Below, one piece after another: positions 1 through 7,043 of a DNA stretch of 34,720 nt (position 1 is the first letter of the stretch; the number at the start of each line of letters is the position of its first letter). Under the pieces are notes generated by a model. It worked only from the letters and a program-made list of their open reading frames with translations, did no database searches and had not been told where the DNA came from. This DNA comes from Halioglobus sp. (GTDB taxonomy: Bacteria; Pseudomonadota; Gammaproteobacteria; Pseudomonadales; Halieaceae), in the NCBI GenBank assembly GCA_020443325.1, contig JAGRIK010000304.1:1-34720 (forward strand), written 5' to 3'. The position numbers were made by a program, and so were the translations under genes.

Positions 1-585
1 ATCATGCCTTTGCGCGGCAAGATTCTGAACACCTGGGAAGTGGACTCACAACAGATTCTCGCGTCACAGGAAGTCCACAATATCTCGATCGCGTTGGGTA
101 TCGATCCCGCCAGCGATGACCTCTCGGGACTGCGCTATCACAAGGTGTGTATCCTCGCGGACGCCGACTCCGATGGACTGCACATCGCAACACTGATTTG
201 TGCCCTGTTTGTGCAGCATTTCAGGCCGCTGGTCGCGGCGGGTCATGTCTATGTCGCGATGCCTCCCCTGTACCGTATCGATGTGGGCAAGGAAGTGTTC
301 TACGCGCTGGATGAAGCGGAGAAGCAGGGTGTTCTCGATCGAATAGAAGCAGAAAACAAGAAAGGCAAAGTCAACGTGCAGCGCTTCAAGGGCCTCGGCG
401 AAATGAACCCGCTGCAGTTGCGTGAGACCACGATGGATCCCGATACAAGGCGCCTGGTTCGCCTCGTGCTGGACGCCGGTGACGGCACCAATATGATGCT
501 GGATATGCTGTTGTCAAAAAAACGCGCCCCCGATCGCAAGGCGTGGCTGGAGGAGAAAGGGGATCTGGCTGAGGTGATACTGTAG
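1..585 (+). CDS. parE: DNA topoisomerase IV subunit B, C-terminal part
   Basis: This is the 3' part of the ATPase/TOPRIM subunit of topoisomerase IV, which decatenates daughter chromosomes. The reading frame is open at the left edge, so the N-terminal ATPase half lies outside the window. The visible part has the acidic TOPRIM metal site in ILADADSDGLHIATL and the RFKGLGEMNP signature of type IIA topoisomerases. It ends in KKRAPDRKAWLEEKGDLAEV, which closely follows the E. coli ParE C-terminus. The short tail and the RFKGLGEMNPLQLRETT wording favour ParE over GyrB. The next gene begins 10 bases after the stop and may be co-transcribed. The identification is firm; the only limitation is the truncation by the window edge. 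Confidence 0.96.
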   Translation: MMPLRGKILNTWEVDSQQILASQEVHNISIALGIDPASDDLSGLRYHKVCILADADSDGLHIATLICALFVQHFRPLVAAGHVYVAMPPLYRIDVGKEVFYALDEAEKQGVLDRIEAENKKGKVNVQRFKGLGEMNPLQLRETTMDPDTRRLVRLVLDAGDGTNMMLDMLLSKKRAPDRKAWLEEKGDLAEVIL

Positions 586-595
586 GGGCCCCGCG

Positions 596-1057
596 TTGAA
601 CTACTGGATTTTCAAATCCGAACCCGATGAATTCGGTATAGACCACCTGGCGACGGCAAAAAAGCAAACGGCCCGCTGGGACGGCATTCGCAACTACCAG
701 GCACGCAACAACCTGCGCGACAACGTAAAACAGCACGACCGGGTGCTGTTTTACCACTCAAGTTGCAAGCAGATCGGCATTGCCGGCACGATGGAAGTGG
801 TGAAAGCCGCCTACCCCGATCCGGCGCAGTTCGACGCCGAGAGCAAGTACTACGACGCAAAGTCCACAGCGGACAACCCGCGCTGGTACTGCGTGGATGT
901 GCGTCTGCTTGAAAAGTACCCCGAAGTAATCTCGACAAAATCCCTGAAAGCCAATCCGGCAACTGCCGACCTGAGCATCTTTAAACAGGGCCGCCTCTCC
1001 ATTGCGCCGGTGAGCGCGAAACAATGGAAAGCGGTCCAGGACATGCTCGCGGACTGA
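596..1057 (+). CDS. EVE domain-containing protein
   Basis: This 153-residue protein consists of a single EVE (PUA-like) domain. The family is related to YTH and PUA folds and is thought to bind modified bases in RNA or DNA; the substrate here is unknown. Visible family hallmarks are the N-terminal YWIFKSEPDEFGID, the WDGIRNYQARN segment, and DRVLFYHSSCKQIGIAGTME, which builds the conserved core. The start is TTG at 596, since translation from there gives the canonical MNYWIFKSEP beginning. It follows parE by 10 bases on the same strand, so transcription from the parE promoter is likely. The family is well recognised, but its exact role is not. Confidence 0.9.
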   Translation: MNYWIFKSEPDEFGIDHLATAKKQTARWDGIRNYQARNNLRDNVKQHDRVLFYHSSCKQIGIAGTMEVVKAAYPDPAQFDAESKYYDAKSTADNPRWYCVDVRLLEKYPEVISTKSLKANPATADLSIFKQGRLSIAPVSAKQWKAVQDMLAD

Positions 1058-1069
1058 CAACACCTATCC

Positions 1070-2236
1070 CTAGAGGAAATCGGGGTTACAGGTGCCCGGG
1101 TTGACCGAGTTACAGCGCGCCACACCCCCGCCCGGCAGGGTGACCTGGTACTCGCTGAACTCCGGGTTGGGGACCGGATAGTCCGTGCTGATAAAATGCG
1201 CGCCACTGGCCAATGCCGCGTCGCGCTGCGTGGTGTCGTTGGTGCGCGCCTGCTCAGTATCGGCGTCGGCGCGGGTCCTAACCATATAGCCCAGCTCGAC
1301 CAGGGATTCAATATCTCCCGGGTTGGACAGCGGGTTGTTGCGCTTCATGAACGCTGCCTCCGGTGTGCCAGCGGGAGAGTCTGTGAACAGCACGCGACCT
1401 TCCAGCGACGTGTGTCCGGCAATATAGTCCTCGCGCGGGCTACCCGTGTTGTCCAGTGCAAACATGATTTTACCGCGCGCCTGCGACAGCGGCGGCCACC
1501 CCCGGCTGAGCACGGCCAACTCCAGCGTTACGAAATCGCCGCGGACATCATCGGGTAGCAGCAGTTGCTCGCGCGGGAATACGCTGCGTATCTCCGCATC
1601 GATGCGATTCAATGCATCTATACCGAACGGCAGGGGCGTGACAAAGCCAAGACTGAGCGGGTCGGGAATGGCTTCATCCTTGACTTCCACCAGCACGGTG
1701 ATGGGCAGGTGGCGGGGGTTGGCATCCGACCAGGCCTTGACCTCCTCCAGGCAGCTGACAAACGTATAACAGGTCGTTTCGTAGTCGATCTCCTGCACGT
1801 GCAGGACTTTCAGGCCGGGTTCGTCCAGTTCGGCGATACCCGAAGCGACTTCATCACCAAACACTCTTCTGGCCCGATGGTTGGCATACAGCCCCCCTTC
1901 GGGATCATCGAAGACATCCAGTTCGATCTGGCGAATGCCCTGGGTGTCGAACTGCTCCTGCAGGGGAATATGCGAGTAATCCAGGGTTGGCGCCAGGTCC
2001 GGAATAAAGCTCAGCAAAACGTCAAACAAATCCTGCCTGGCCCGCACGTGGTAACTGTTGTGGGTTCCCAGATACTGAACCTGGTTCATCAGGATATCGT
2101 CACCGGCAGTGCCTGTATCGCCGGAGGAGTTCGAGGTATCGCTGCACCCGACCAGCAGTGACAGCAGCAGTGCGCCTGCCAGGGTACTGAAGGCAAAGCA
2201 TTTTGGCGTGTTTGGCGATGGGAAACGGAGCGTCAT
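1070..2236 (-). CDS. PI-PLC-like phosphodiesterase lipoprotein
   Basis: This is a predicted exported lipoprotein of 388 residues with the fold signature of calcium-dependent phosphoinositide phospholipase C-type enzymes (PI-PLC-C1 group). The start at 2236 is chosen because it begins a lipoprotein signal peptide with lipobox LLVGC (Cys31) and has an AGAGG-type ribosome site upstream. Likely catalytic residues are His59 in GTHNSYH, Glu105/Asp107 in RQIELDVFDD (metal) and His146 in VLHVQEIDYE, followed by the core strand VLVEVKDE. The substrate could be a phosphoinositide or another glycerophosphodiester. It is divergent from the YceI gene and convergent with the EVE gene. The family assignment is good; the substrate is inferred. 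Confidence 0.8.
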   Translation of the reverse strand: MTLRFPSPNTPKCFAFSTLAGALLLSLLVGCSDTSNSSGDTGTAGDDILMNQVQYLGTHNSYHVRARQDLFDVLLSFIPDLAPTLDYSHIPLQEQFDTQGIRQIELDVFDDPEGGLYANHRARRVFGDEVASGIAELDEPGLKVLHVQEIDYETTCYTFVSCLEEVKAWSDANPRHLPITVLVEVKDEAIPDPLSLGFVTPLPFGIDALNRIDAEIRSVFPREQLLLPDDVRGDFVTLELAVLSRGWPPLSQARGKIMFALDNTGSPREDYIAGHTSLEGRVLFTDSPAGTPEAAFMKRNNPLSNPGDIESLVELGYMVRTRADADTEQARTNDTTQRDAALASGAHFISTDYPVPNPEFSEYQVTLPGGGVARCNSVNPGTCNPDFL

Positions 2237-2422
2237 GGCGCAATGCCTCTTGTGATTGGCACTTATTCTGGAAATTGATGCCCATTTAGGCATTTTTTGC
2301 GCCCCAATGGTAGCGGTCGCCTGACGCCGCAGTTGGAGACACTCGCGCTCCGGCCAGATTGCGATACAATCATCCGGGAATTGAAACCCTATTTTCACTG
2401 AGACGATCGCGGGAGCAGCAGC

Positions 2423-3019
2423 ATGAACAGAGTAAGGGCATTCCACCACCTTGTATTGGCTGCACTGCTGCTCGTATCCAGTGCACTGGCCTGGGCCGAC
2501 TGGGAACTGGACGACGAAAATTCAACAATCAACTTTGTCTCCATCAAGAATAACAGCGTCGGCGAGTTGCACAACTTCGACTCCCTGGTGGGTTACGTCG
2601 GTGCAGCGGGAAATGCCCAGCTCACAGTCAACCTGGAAAACGTGGAGACCCTGATCGAGGTGCGCAATGAGCGGATGCGCGAGCTGCTGTTCGAGACCGT
2701 GAAGTTTCCGGTCGCCACCATAACAGCACAGGTAGACCAGGGTGTCCTGGCGATGGCCGCAGGCGGCGGTGTCGTGATGACGGACCTGCCGTTTACCCTG
2801 TCCCTGCACGGCCAGGAAAAAACGCTGACCGCGTCGGTGGTGATCGCGGGCGAGGGCGAAAACCGCCTGCGTGTCTACAGCGCTACCCCGATACTGATAA
2901 ACGCTGCAGACTTCGGTCTCACAGCGGGCATCGCGGCCCTGCAGAAAGTTGCCGGGCTGGAGGCTATCAGCACAGTCGTTCCGGTGACGCTGCAGTTGCA
3001 ACTGGTAAAAGTTAAGTAA
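2423..3019 (+). CDS. YceI-like periplasmic protein
   Basis: This 198-residue secreted protein has an N-terminal signal peptide (about residues 1-25, cleaved after ALAWA). The rest resembles the YceI-like lipocalin-type beta-barrel fold, which binds isoprenoid or other hydrophobic ligands in the periplasm. Supporting features are the opening WELDDENSTINFVSIKN, the ENVETLIEVRNERMRELLFE helix region, FPVATITAQV, and LPFTLSLHGQEKTLTASVVI, which match the order of YceI elements. Its ligand is unknown. The gene is divergent from the PI-PLC-like lipoprotein, with about 190 bases between the start codons that must carry both promoters. A TACAAT hexamer at 2365-2370 could be its -10 box. Confidence 0.8.
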   Translation: MNRVRAFHHLVLAALLLVSSALAWADWELDDENSTINFVSIKNNSVGELHNFDSLVGYVGAAGNAQLTVNLENVETLIEVRNERMRELLFETVKFPVATITAQVDQGVLAMAAGGGVVMTDLPFTLSLHGQEKTLTASVVIAGEGENRLRVYSATPILINAADFGLTAGIAALQKVAGLEAISTVVPVTLQLQLVKVK

Positions 3020-3100
3020 CGTTCGCCGCGGAGTGGGGTTTCTCCTCAGGCTCCGCTCATATGGCTAGCGTGTTGAAAAGTCTCTAGCGAGTGCAGGACC

Positions 3101-3110
3101 GGGGGGGGGG
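3101..3110 (+). repeat. Homopolymeric G10 tract
   Basis: Ten consecutive G residues lie in the non-coding stretch after the YceI gene. Such tracts are prone to slippage during replication, so length variation between cells is possible. No promoter or reading frame is obviously switched by it. Confidence 0.9.
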
Positions 3111-3169
3111 AAACTAACCGAGCTGAAAACCGGGTTTTTTCCGCCTCCTTGGAAGTGGCTTTGCCGGAC

Positions 3170-3246
3170 GGTTACGGATAGAAAAAGTGTTTCTCAGTCG
3201 CTCCACGTGATTCGCTTGGTGAGAAACACTTTTTCTATCCGCAACC
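3170..3246. repeat. Large hairpin 1, constant loop and unique stem
   Basis: The left arm at 3170-3195 and right arm at 3221-3246 are 26-base inverted repeats with a single mismatch (A3174 against C3242). They enclose a 25-base loop (3196-3220). Read on the minus strand, the loop contains AGCGAATCACGTGGAGCGAC, the same sequence found on the plus strand in the loop of hairpin 2. The stem (A/T-rich, around AAAAAGTGTTTCTC) does not resemble the stem of hairpin 2 apart from a short GTTTC/GAAAC next to the loop. There is no T tract after the stem on either strand that would make it a simple terminator. Confidence 0.9.
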
Positions 3247-3343
3247 TCAGTGCTTACCATTCGACTAGATTGCAAAAAACGTTCCACTCATGCACCCCAC
3301 AATCTAACGTCCGTCACACCTCGTGCCGTAGCATTGGGATGCA

Positions 3344-3418
3344 GGGCTCGTACCCCAGTAGGCGTTTCACAAAGCGAATCACGTGGAGCGACTGAAACGC
3401 CTACTGGGGTGCGAGCCC
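3344..3418. repeat. Large hairpin 2, constant loop and unique stem
   Basis: The left arm at 3344-3369 and right arm at 3393-3418 are 26-base inverted repeats that differ by one T-G wobble. The loop (3370-3392, 23 bases) contains AGCGAATCACGTGGAGCGAC with the palindromic core CACGTG. The stem (around CCCCAGTAGGCGTTTCA) is GC-rich and unrelated to the stem of hairpin 1. Equal stem length, one imperfect pair in each, and a shared loop in opposite orientation show that the two hairpins are copies of one kind of element rather than two chance palindromes. Confidence 0.9.
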
Positions 3419-3521
3419 GTCGATCACGACCAACCCCCCACAGCGCTAAAAGAATGTTCACCTCGCTGCTATTCAAGGCGAAAACAAGCCGAGATGCCAA
3501 TGAAGGTTTTACTCCACGCTG

Positions 3522-5768
3522 TTAGGGTTTGCCGTCCGAAAGGCTCTGGTACAACTGCTGGTAACCGCGATTACCCGGGGCGATTTTCGTCAGGGTTCTG
3601 GCGTAGGAGAGCGCGTTCTCGCGCTGCCCGAGTTCCGCACTGTAATTCGTGAGGGCCAGGAGCACTTCCTCGCTCTGCGGAACACTGCGCAGCAGAGCCT
3701 GCAATTGCACGATAGCCTCTGCCGGCTGGCCGAGGTCGTGCAGTGCTATGGCGTAGACAAAGCGGTGACGGGTGCCTGCGGTCTCCAGTTCGGCAGCCTG
3801 TTTCAGGTACTCAAGGGCGATGTCGGGTTGCCCGCTGCGAGTTTCCAGCAGGCCCAGCGCATGCAGGGTATTGCCATTGCCGGGGAAGACGTCCAACGCT
3901 TGCAATAGAACTTTGCGCGCCTCCTCATCCCTGCCCTGGCTGCGCAACAGGTCGGCCAGGTTGAGATAGGCGGGAACGAGCTGCGAATTGAGGTGCAGGG
4001 CCTCCCGGTAGGCCGCTTCCGCTGCGGGCGTATCGCCTCGCGTGACATAGAAAATTCCCAGTTGTAGTTGCACCCCGGGCATATCGGCGTGGCCCTGCAG
4101 GACGCTGACATATTCGTCGAACAGTTTGCGCAGTTCAGCGGCCTTCTCGGGTGGTACCTGGTCGAGTGGCACGCCGGCCAGCGACGAGGCAACCTCCATG
4201 CGCACGCTCAGAACCGGGTCATCGATCAAGTGATCCAGCAGCTGGACGCGCTGCTGCAGCGGCAGAAACTCGAGGGCGCGCACGGTACTGGCACGCAATA
4301 GCGGGTCATCGTCATACAGTATCTGGGTGGCGGTTTGCAGCGCGTCGCGGCCGCCGACAGTACCCAGTGCCTCCATCGCCGTTGCGCGCCAGATGGGCGC
4401 GGTGCGGGGATCGCTCGCTATCTGCGCGAGCTGCGGGACCACGCGATTATCACCCGCTTCGATCCGCTGGAACGCCCGCGCAGGGTGACTGCTGGTATCG
4501 CGAAACTGTACGCCCCATTGCTTGAGAGCCTGCAAAGACCAGGACGCGTCCTTGTCCTCGTGGCACTGGTTACAGGCATTGGGTGTGCCCATGACCATAC
4601 TGAGGTCGGGGCGGGGAATGCGCATACTGTGATCGCGGCGTGGATCGACGATCATGTAGGTGGTCTCCGGCATGTGGCAGTTGGCGCACTCGGCACCGGG
4701 AGAACCCTCTTCGTGGTGGTGGTGCTGCGTGTTGTCATAGCGGGTCGGCACGTGGCACTGGGCACATACTCCGTTACCCGGAGCGCGTAACTTCAGGCTG
4801 TGCGGCTCGTGGCAGTTACTGCAGACCACGCCGGCCTGGTGCATTTTACTCTGCACGAACGAGCCGTAGACATAGACTTCATCGAGAATCTGGCCGTCGG
4901 GATAATACAGCGGCGACTGCGGCAGGGAGAGGCGGTGTGTGTCCAGCAGTGGTGCGCCGTAATGGTAGTCACCCAGCGTACCGCGGCGCGAATGGCAGCG
5001 GCCACAGGTGTCGATCTGCGCGTTGGAGTCCAGCGGGGTCGTGCGCTGTGCAATATGTGCACCCTCTGCGAGTTCCCAGTGGCCGCGCTGTGCCAGCGCG
5101 GTGGGGAAGCCGCCATTTTTCGCGCCCTCAAGTTTGCTCTCGCGCGCCAGCGCCTCATGTTGTTCTCCGGGGCCGTGGCATGCCTCGCAGCCTACGTTCA
5201 GCTCCGCGAACTGTGTATCAAAGGAGCGTGAAGCGGCGGTGTAGTTCTTTTGCAGATCGGTGCTGTGACACTCGGCGCAGCTGGTATTCCAGTTCTGGTA
5301 AGTGCCTGTCCAGTGCAGTGGGTCGGTGTGGTCTATTGTTTCTTCAGGGTACAGGTGATACCAGCGCTGTCCGCCCTCGGCGGCGGGGCGGGAATCCCAC
5401 GCAATACTCAGGGCTTGCAGTCGGCCGCGCGATAGCGGCAGCAGATACTGTTGCAGCGGAGAGACGCCAAACACATACGCCACCTCAAAATCCTGCAGCT
5501 TGCCGTCTTCACCGTCTGTATTGACCATGAATTTGTCACCCTTGCGGAAGAATCGCGTGGTGATACCGTTGTACGTGAAGCTCGCGTTGTCGAAGTCCCC
5601 CAAAACGGTCTTCTCGTCGGGTAGTTGCATCGCGAGGTCATGGTGGGAACCCTGCCACAGCGTGTACTCCTCCGCGTGACAACTGCGGCAGGATTCTGAG
5701 CCGGTGAACGCATTCGCTGCGCTGCCGCCCAACACCAGGAGTAGGAGAAAAAATCGAGAGAGCGGCAC
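3522..5768 (-). CDS. Octahaem cytochrome c with HEAT-like and TPR repeats
   Basis: This is a large secreted multihaem protein. Eight CxxCH haem c sites (CRSCH, CAECH, CEACH, CGRCH, CSNCH, CAQCH, CANCH, CNQCH) lie between about residues 27 and 403. They are followed by an alpha-helical HEAT-like stretch (about 440-530) and several TPR units (about 560-735), including AEAAYREALHLNSQLVPAYL. The GTG at 5768 is preferred as start because it opens directly into a signal peptide (LSRFFLLLLVLGGSAANA) and has an upstream AGG site; a GTG at 5816 is in frame but lacks a ribosome site. The family resembles NrfA/c554-type periplasmic cytochromes joined to TPR scaffolds; no catalytic activity can be assigned. 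It probably acts in periplasmic electron transfer. It is divergent from the amidotransferase gene. Confidence 0.85.
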   Translation of the reverse strand: MPLSRFFLLLLVLGGSAANAFTGSESCRSCHAEEYTLWQGSHHDLAMQLPDEKTVLGDFDNASFTYNGITTRFFRKGDKFMVNTDGEDGKLQDFEVAYVFGVSPLQQYLLPLSRGRLQALSIAWDSRPAAEGGQRWYHLYPEETIDHTDPLHWTGTYQNWNTSCAECHSTDLQKNYTAASRSFDTQFAELNVGCEACHGPGEQHEALARESKLEGAKNGGFPTALAQRGHWELAEGAHIAQRTTPLDSNAQIDTCGRCHSRRGTLGDYHYGAPLLDTHRLSLPQSPLYYPDGQILDEVYVYGSFVQSKMHQAGVVCSNCHEPHSLKLRAPGNGVCAQCHVPTRYDNTQHHHHEEGSPGAECANCHMPETTYMIVDPRRDHSMRIPRPDLSMVMGTPNACNQCHEDKDASWSLQALKQWGVQFRDTSSHPARAFQRIEAGDNRVVPQLAQIASDPRTAPIWRATAMEALGTVGGRDALQTATQILYDDDPLLRASTVRALEFLPLQQRVQLLDHLIDDPVLSVRMEVASSLAGVPLDQVPPEKAAELRKLFDEYVSVLQGHADMPGVQLQLGIFYVTRGDTPAAEAAYREALHLNSQLVPAYLNLADLLRSQGRDEEARKVLLQALDVFPGNGNTLHALGLLETRSGQPDIALEYLKQAAELETAGTRHRFVYAIALHDLGQPAEAIVQLQALLRSVPQSEEVLLALTNYSAELGQRENALSYARTLTKIAPGNRGYQQLYQSLSDGKP

Positions 5769-5880
5769 GTCGCGGTTACCTGTTGTGGGCGAAGCGCACA
5801 CATTACCAGCCCGCACACTTTATGGACAGTAGAGGGCGCGCTATCTATGATTGACCCCCCATCAGCGAAGAACACAGACC

Positions 5881-6588
5881 ATGAAACTGGGTATTTTGAA
5901 AACAGATGCAGTGCGACCGGAGTTGGTCCCTGAATTCGGCGAGTACCCCGATATGATTATCGCTGTGTTGCGCAAGGCTGATCCCGCCCTGGAATTTGCC
6001 GTGTACGATGTCGAGCAGGGGCAATACCCGGCTGATATTGATGAGGTAGACGGCTATATAATCACCGGCAGCAAGTCCAGCGCGTATGACGACAAGCCCT
6101 GGATTTTCACGCTCATGGCGTTTGTCCGTGAATTACACTGCAGGAAAAAGAAACTTATCGGTCTCTGCTTCGGCCACCAGCTCGTAGCGCAGGCCCTGGG
6201 CGGCAAGGTGGCGAAGTCGCCGAGGGGCTGGGGTATGGGCCTGCAAACACACACGTTTAACACCGCACCCGCATGGCACGACCAGGGCGATATGGATCTT
6301 GATATCCTGGTCAGCCACCAGGACCAGGTGCTGGAAGTGCCCGATGAGGCGCGGGTGCTGGCGGGCAACGAGTTTTGCGAGAATGCTGTCGCCCAGTTCG
6401 GAGATCATATCCTCACGTTCCAGGGTCACCCGGAATTTATAAAGGACTATTCACGCAGTATCATGAATTTCAGGAGAGAGGCTATCGGCGAGGATGTTTA
6501 CGCGTCGGGCATGGCTTCTCTTCAGGGGACTCACGAGGGCCCGCGTGTGGCGCAATGGATTGTGAATTTTCTGGACGCCGGGCGTTAA
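5881..6588 (+). CDS. Class I glutamine amidotransferase-like protein
   Basis: This 235-residue, single-domain protein belongs to the class I glutamine amidotransferases of the GMP synthase-like group. The nucleophile is Cys96 in LIGLCFGHQ, and the His-Glu pair is His183/Glu185 in FQGHPEF, so the triad is complete. There is no attached synthetase domain. Family members of this type include stand-alone peptidases and gamma-glutamyl hydrolase-like enzymes, so the substrate is open. The ATG at 5881 is chosen over an upstream TTG (5851) because MKLGILKTD matches the first beta strand of the fold. It is divergent from the cytochrome gene and convergent with the glyoxalase-like gene. Confidence 0.88.
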   Translation: MKLGILKTDAVRPELVPEFGEYPDMIIAVLRKADPALEFAVYDVEQGQYPADIDEVDGYIITGSKSSAYDDKPWIFTLMAFVRELHCRKKKLIGLCFGHQLVAQALGGKVAKSPRGWGMGLQTHTFNTAPAWHDQGDMDLDILVSHQDQVLEVPDEARVLAGNEFCENAVAQFGDHILTFQGHPEFIKDYSRSIMNFRREAIGEDVYASGMASLQGTHEGPRVAQWIVNFLDAGR

Positions 6589-6602
6589 GCGCCCACTCCG
6601 CC

Positions 6603-7043
6603 TCACCAGCTGCCGGTATTTTCCATCGATGCCCAGGGTTCCTGGGGGGGCAGAGACTCCCCCGCCTGCAATAACTCGATAGAGATGCCATCCGGTGAAC
6701 GTATGAATGCCATGTGACCGTCGCGGGGCGGGCGATTGATCACCACGCCCTTGTCCATCAGGCGCTGGCACACTTCGTAAATATTATCGACGCTATAGGC
6801 CAGGTGCCCGAAGTTTCTCCCGCCGTCGTATTCCTCCGGATCCCAGTTCCAGGTGATTTCCACCAGTGGGCTCTGGCCCTTCTCAGCGCTCTCGACGTCG
6901 CCGGGTGCGGCGAGGAAAACCAGTGTAAACCGCCCCGCTTCACTGTCGTAGCGACGCGTTTCAACAAGACCCAGCTTGTCGCAATAGAACTCGAGTGTTT
7001 CATCCAGGTCGCGCGCACGGACCATGGTATGCAGGTATCTCAT
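6603..7043 (-). CDS. Glyoxalase I-like VOC family protein
   Basis: This 146-residue vicinal-oxygen-chelate protein is close to lactoylglutathione lyase (GloA). It opens with MRYLHTMVRARDLDETLEFY and keeps the four expected metal ligands: His5, Glu62 (VEITWNW), His80 (FGHLAYSVDN) and Glu123 (SIELLQ). A glyoxalase I role, isomerising the glutathione hemithioacetal of methylglyoxal, is the simplest reading. However, the gene overlaps the flavoprotein upstream by four bases (ATGA), so the two are translationally coupled and the enzyme may serve that pathway instead. The C-terminal extension after LLQAG is short and variable. Family membership is certain; the exact substrate is moderately supported. 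Confidence 0.85.
   Translation of the reverse strand: MRYLHTMVRARDLDETLEFYCDKLGLVETRRYDSEAGRFTLVFLAAPGDVESAEKGQSPLVEITWNWDPEEYDGGRNFGHLAYSVDNIYEVCQRLMDKGVVINRPPRDGHMAFIRSPDGISIELLQAGESLPPQEPWASMENTGSW

Larger units (their letters stand above)
3020..3521. other. Gene-poor region with two large hairpins
   Basis: No convincing gene is seen in these 502 bases. Short open frames here cross the palindromes and have no family resemblance. The region holds a run of ten G (3101-3110), a hairpin at 3170-3246, a 7-bp inverted repeat TAGATTG/CAATCTA (3266-3272 and 3300-3306) between the hairpins, and a second hairpin at 3344-3418. A weak GCGGAG/CTCCGC stem just after the YceI gene could act in transcript 3' end formation but has no clear T tract. 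It lies between the 3' ends of two convergent genes, a location where small repeats and non-autonomous elements are tolerated. Confidence 0.7.

Noticed and set aside
1..585. Gyrase subunit B
   Set aside because: The wording around the TOPRIM and C-terminal motifs (ADADSDGLHIATL, RFKGLGEMNPLQLRETT, WLEEKGDLAEV) follows ParE, not GyrB.
3170..3246. Hairpin 1 as a simple factor-independent terminator for the YceI gene
   Set aside because: The stem is far longer than needed, the loop is 25 bases and conserved in a second element, and no T tract follows the stem; it also lies about 150 bases past the stop.
3170..3418. Integron attC sites or an insertion-sequence remnant
   Set aside because: There are no core-site GTTRRRY-type ends in the expected arrangement, no integrase or transposase gene, no target-site direct repeats, and the arms of the two copies are unrelated.
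3250..3525. Small open frames crossing hairpin 2 on both strands
   Set aside because: They translate the palindrome arms into mirrored short peptides, have no ribosome site worth noting and end in intergenic sequence.
4640..5524. Open frame of 294 codons on the plus strand opposite the octahaem cytochrome
   Set aside because: It is Arg/Ser/Pro-rich antisense sequence; the minus strand has eight haem motifs in frame.
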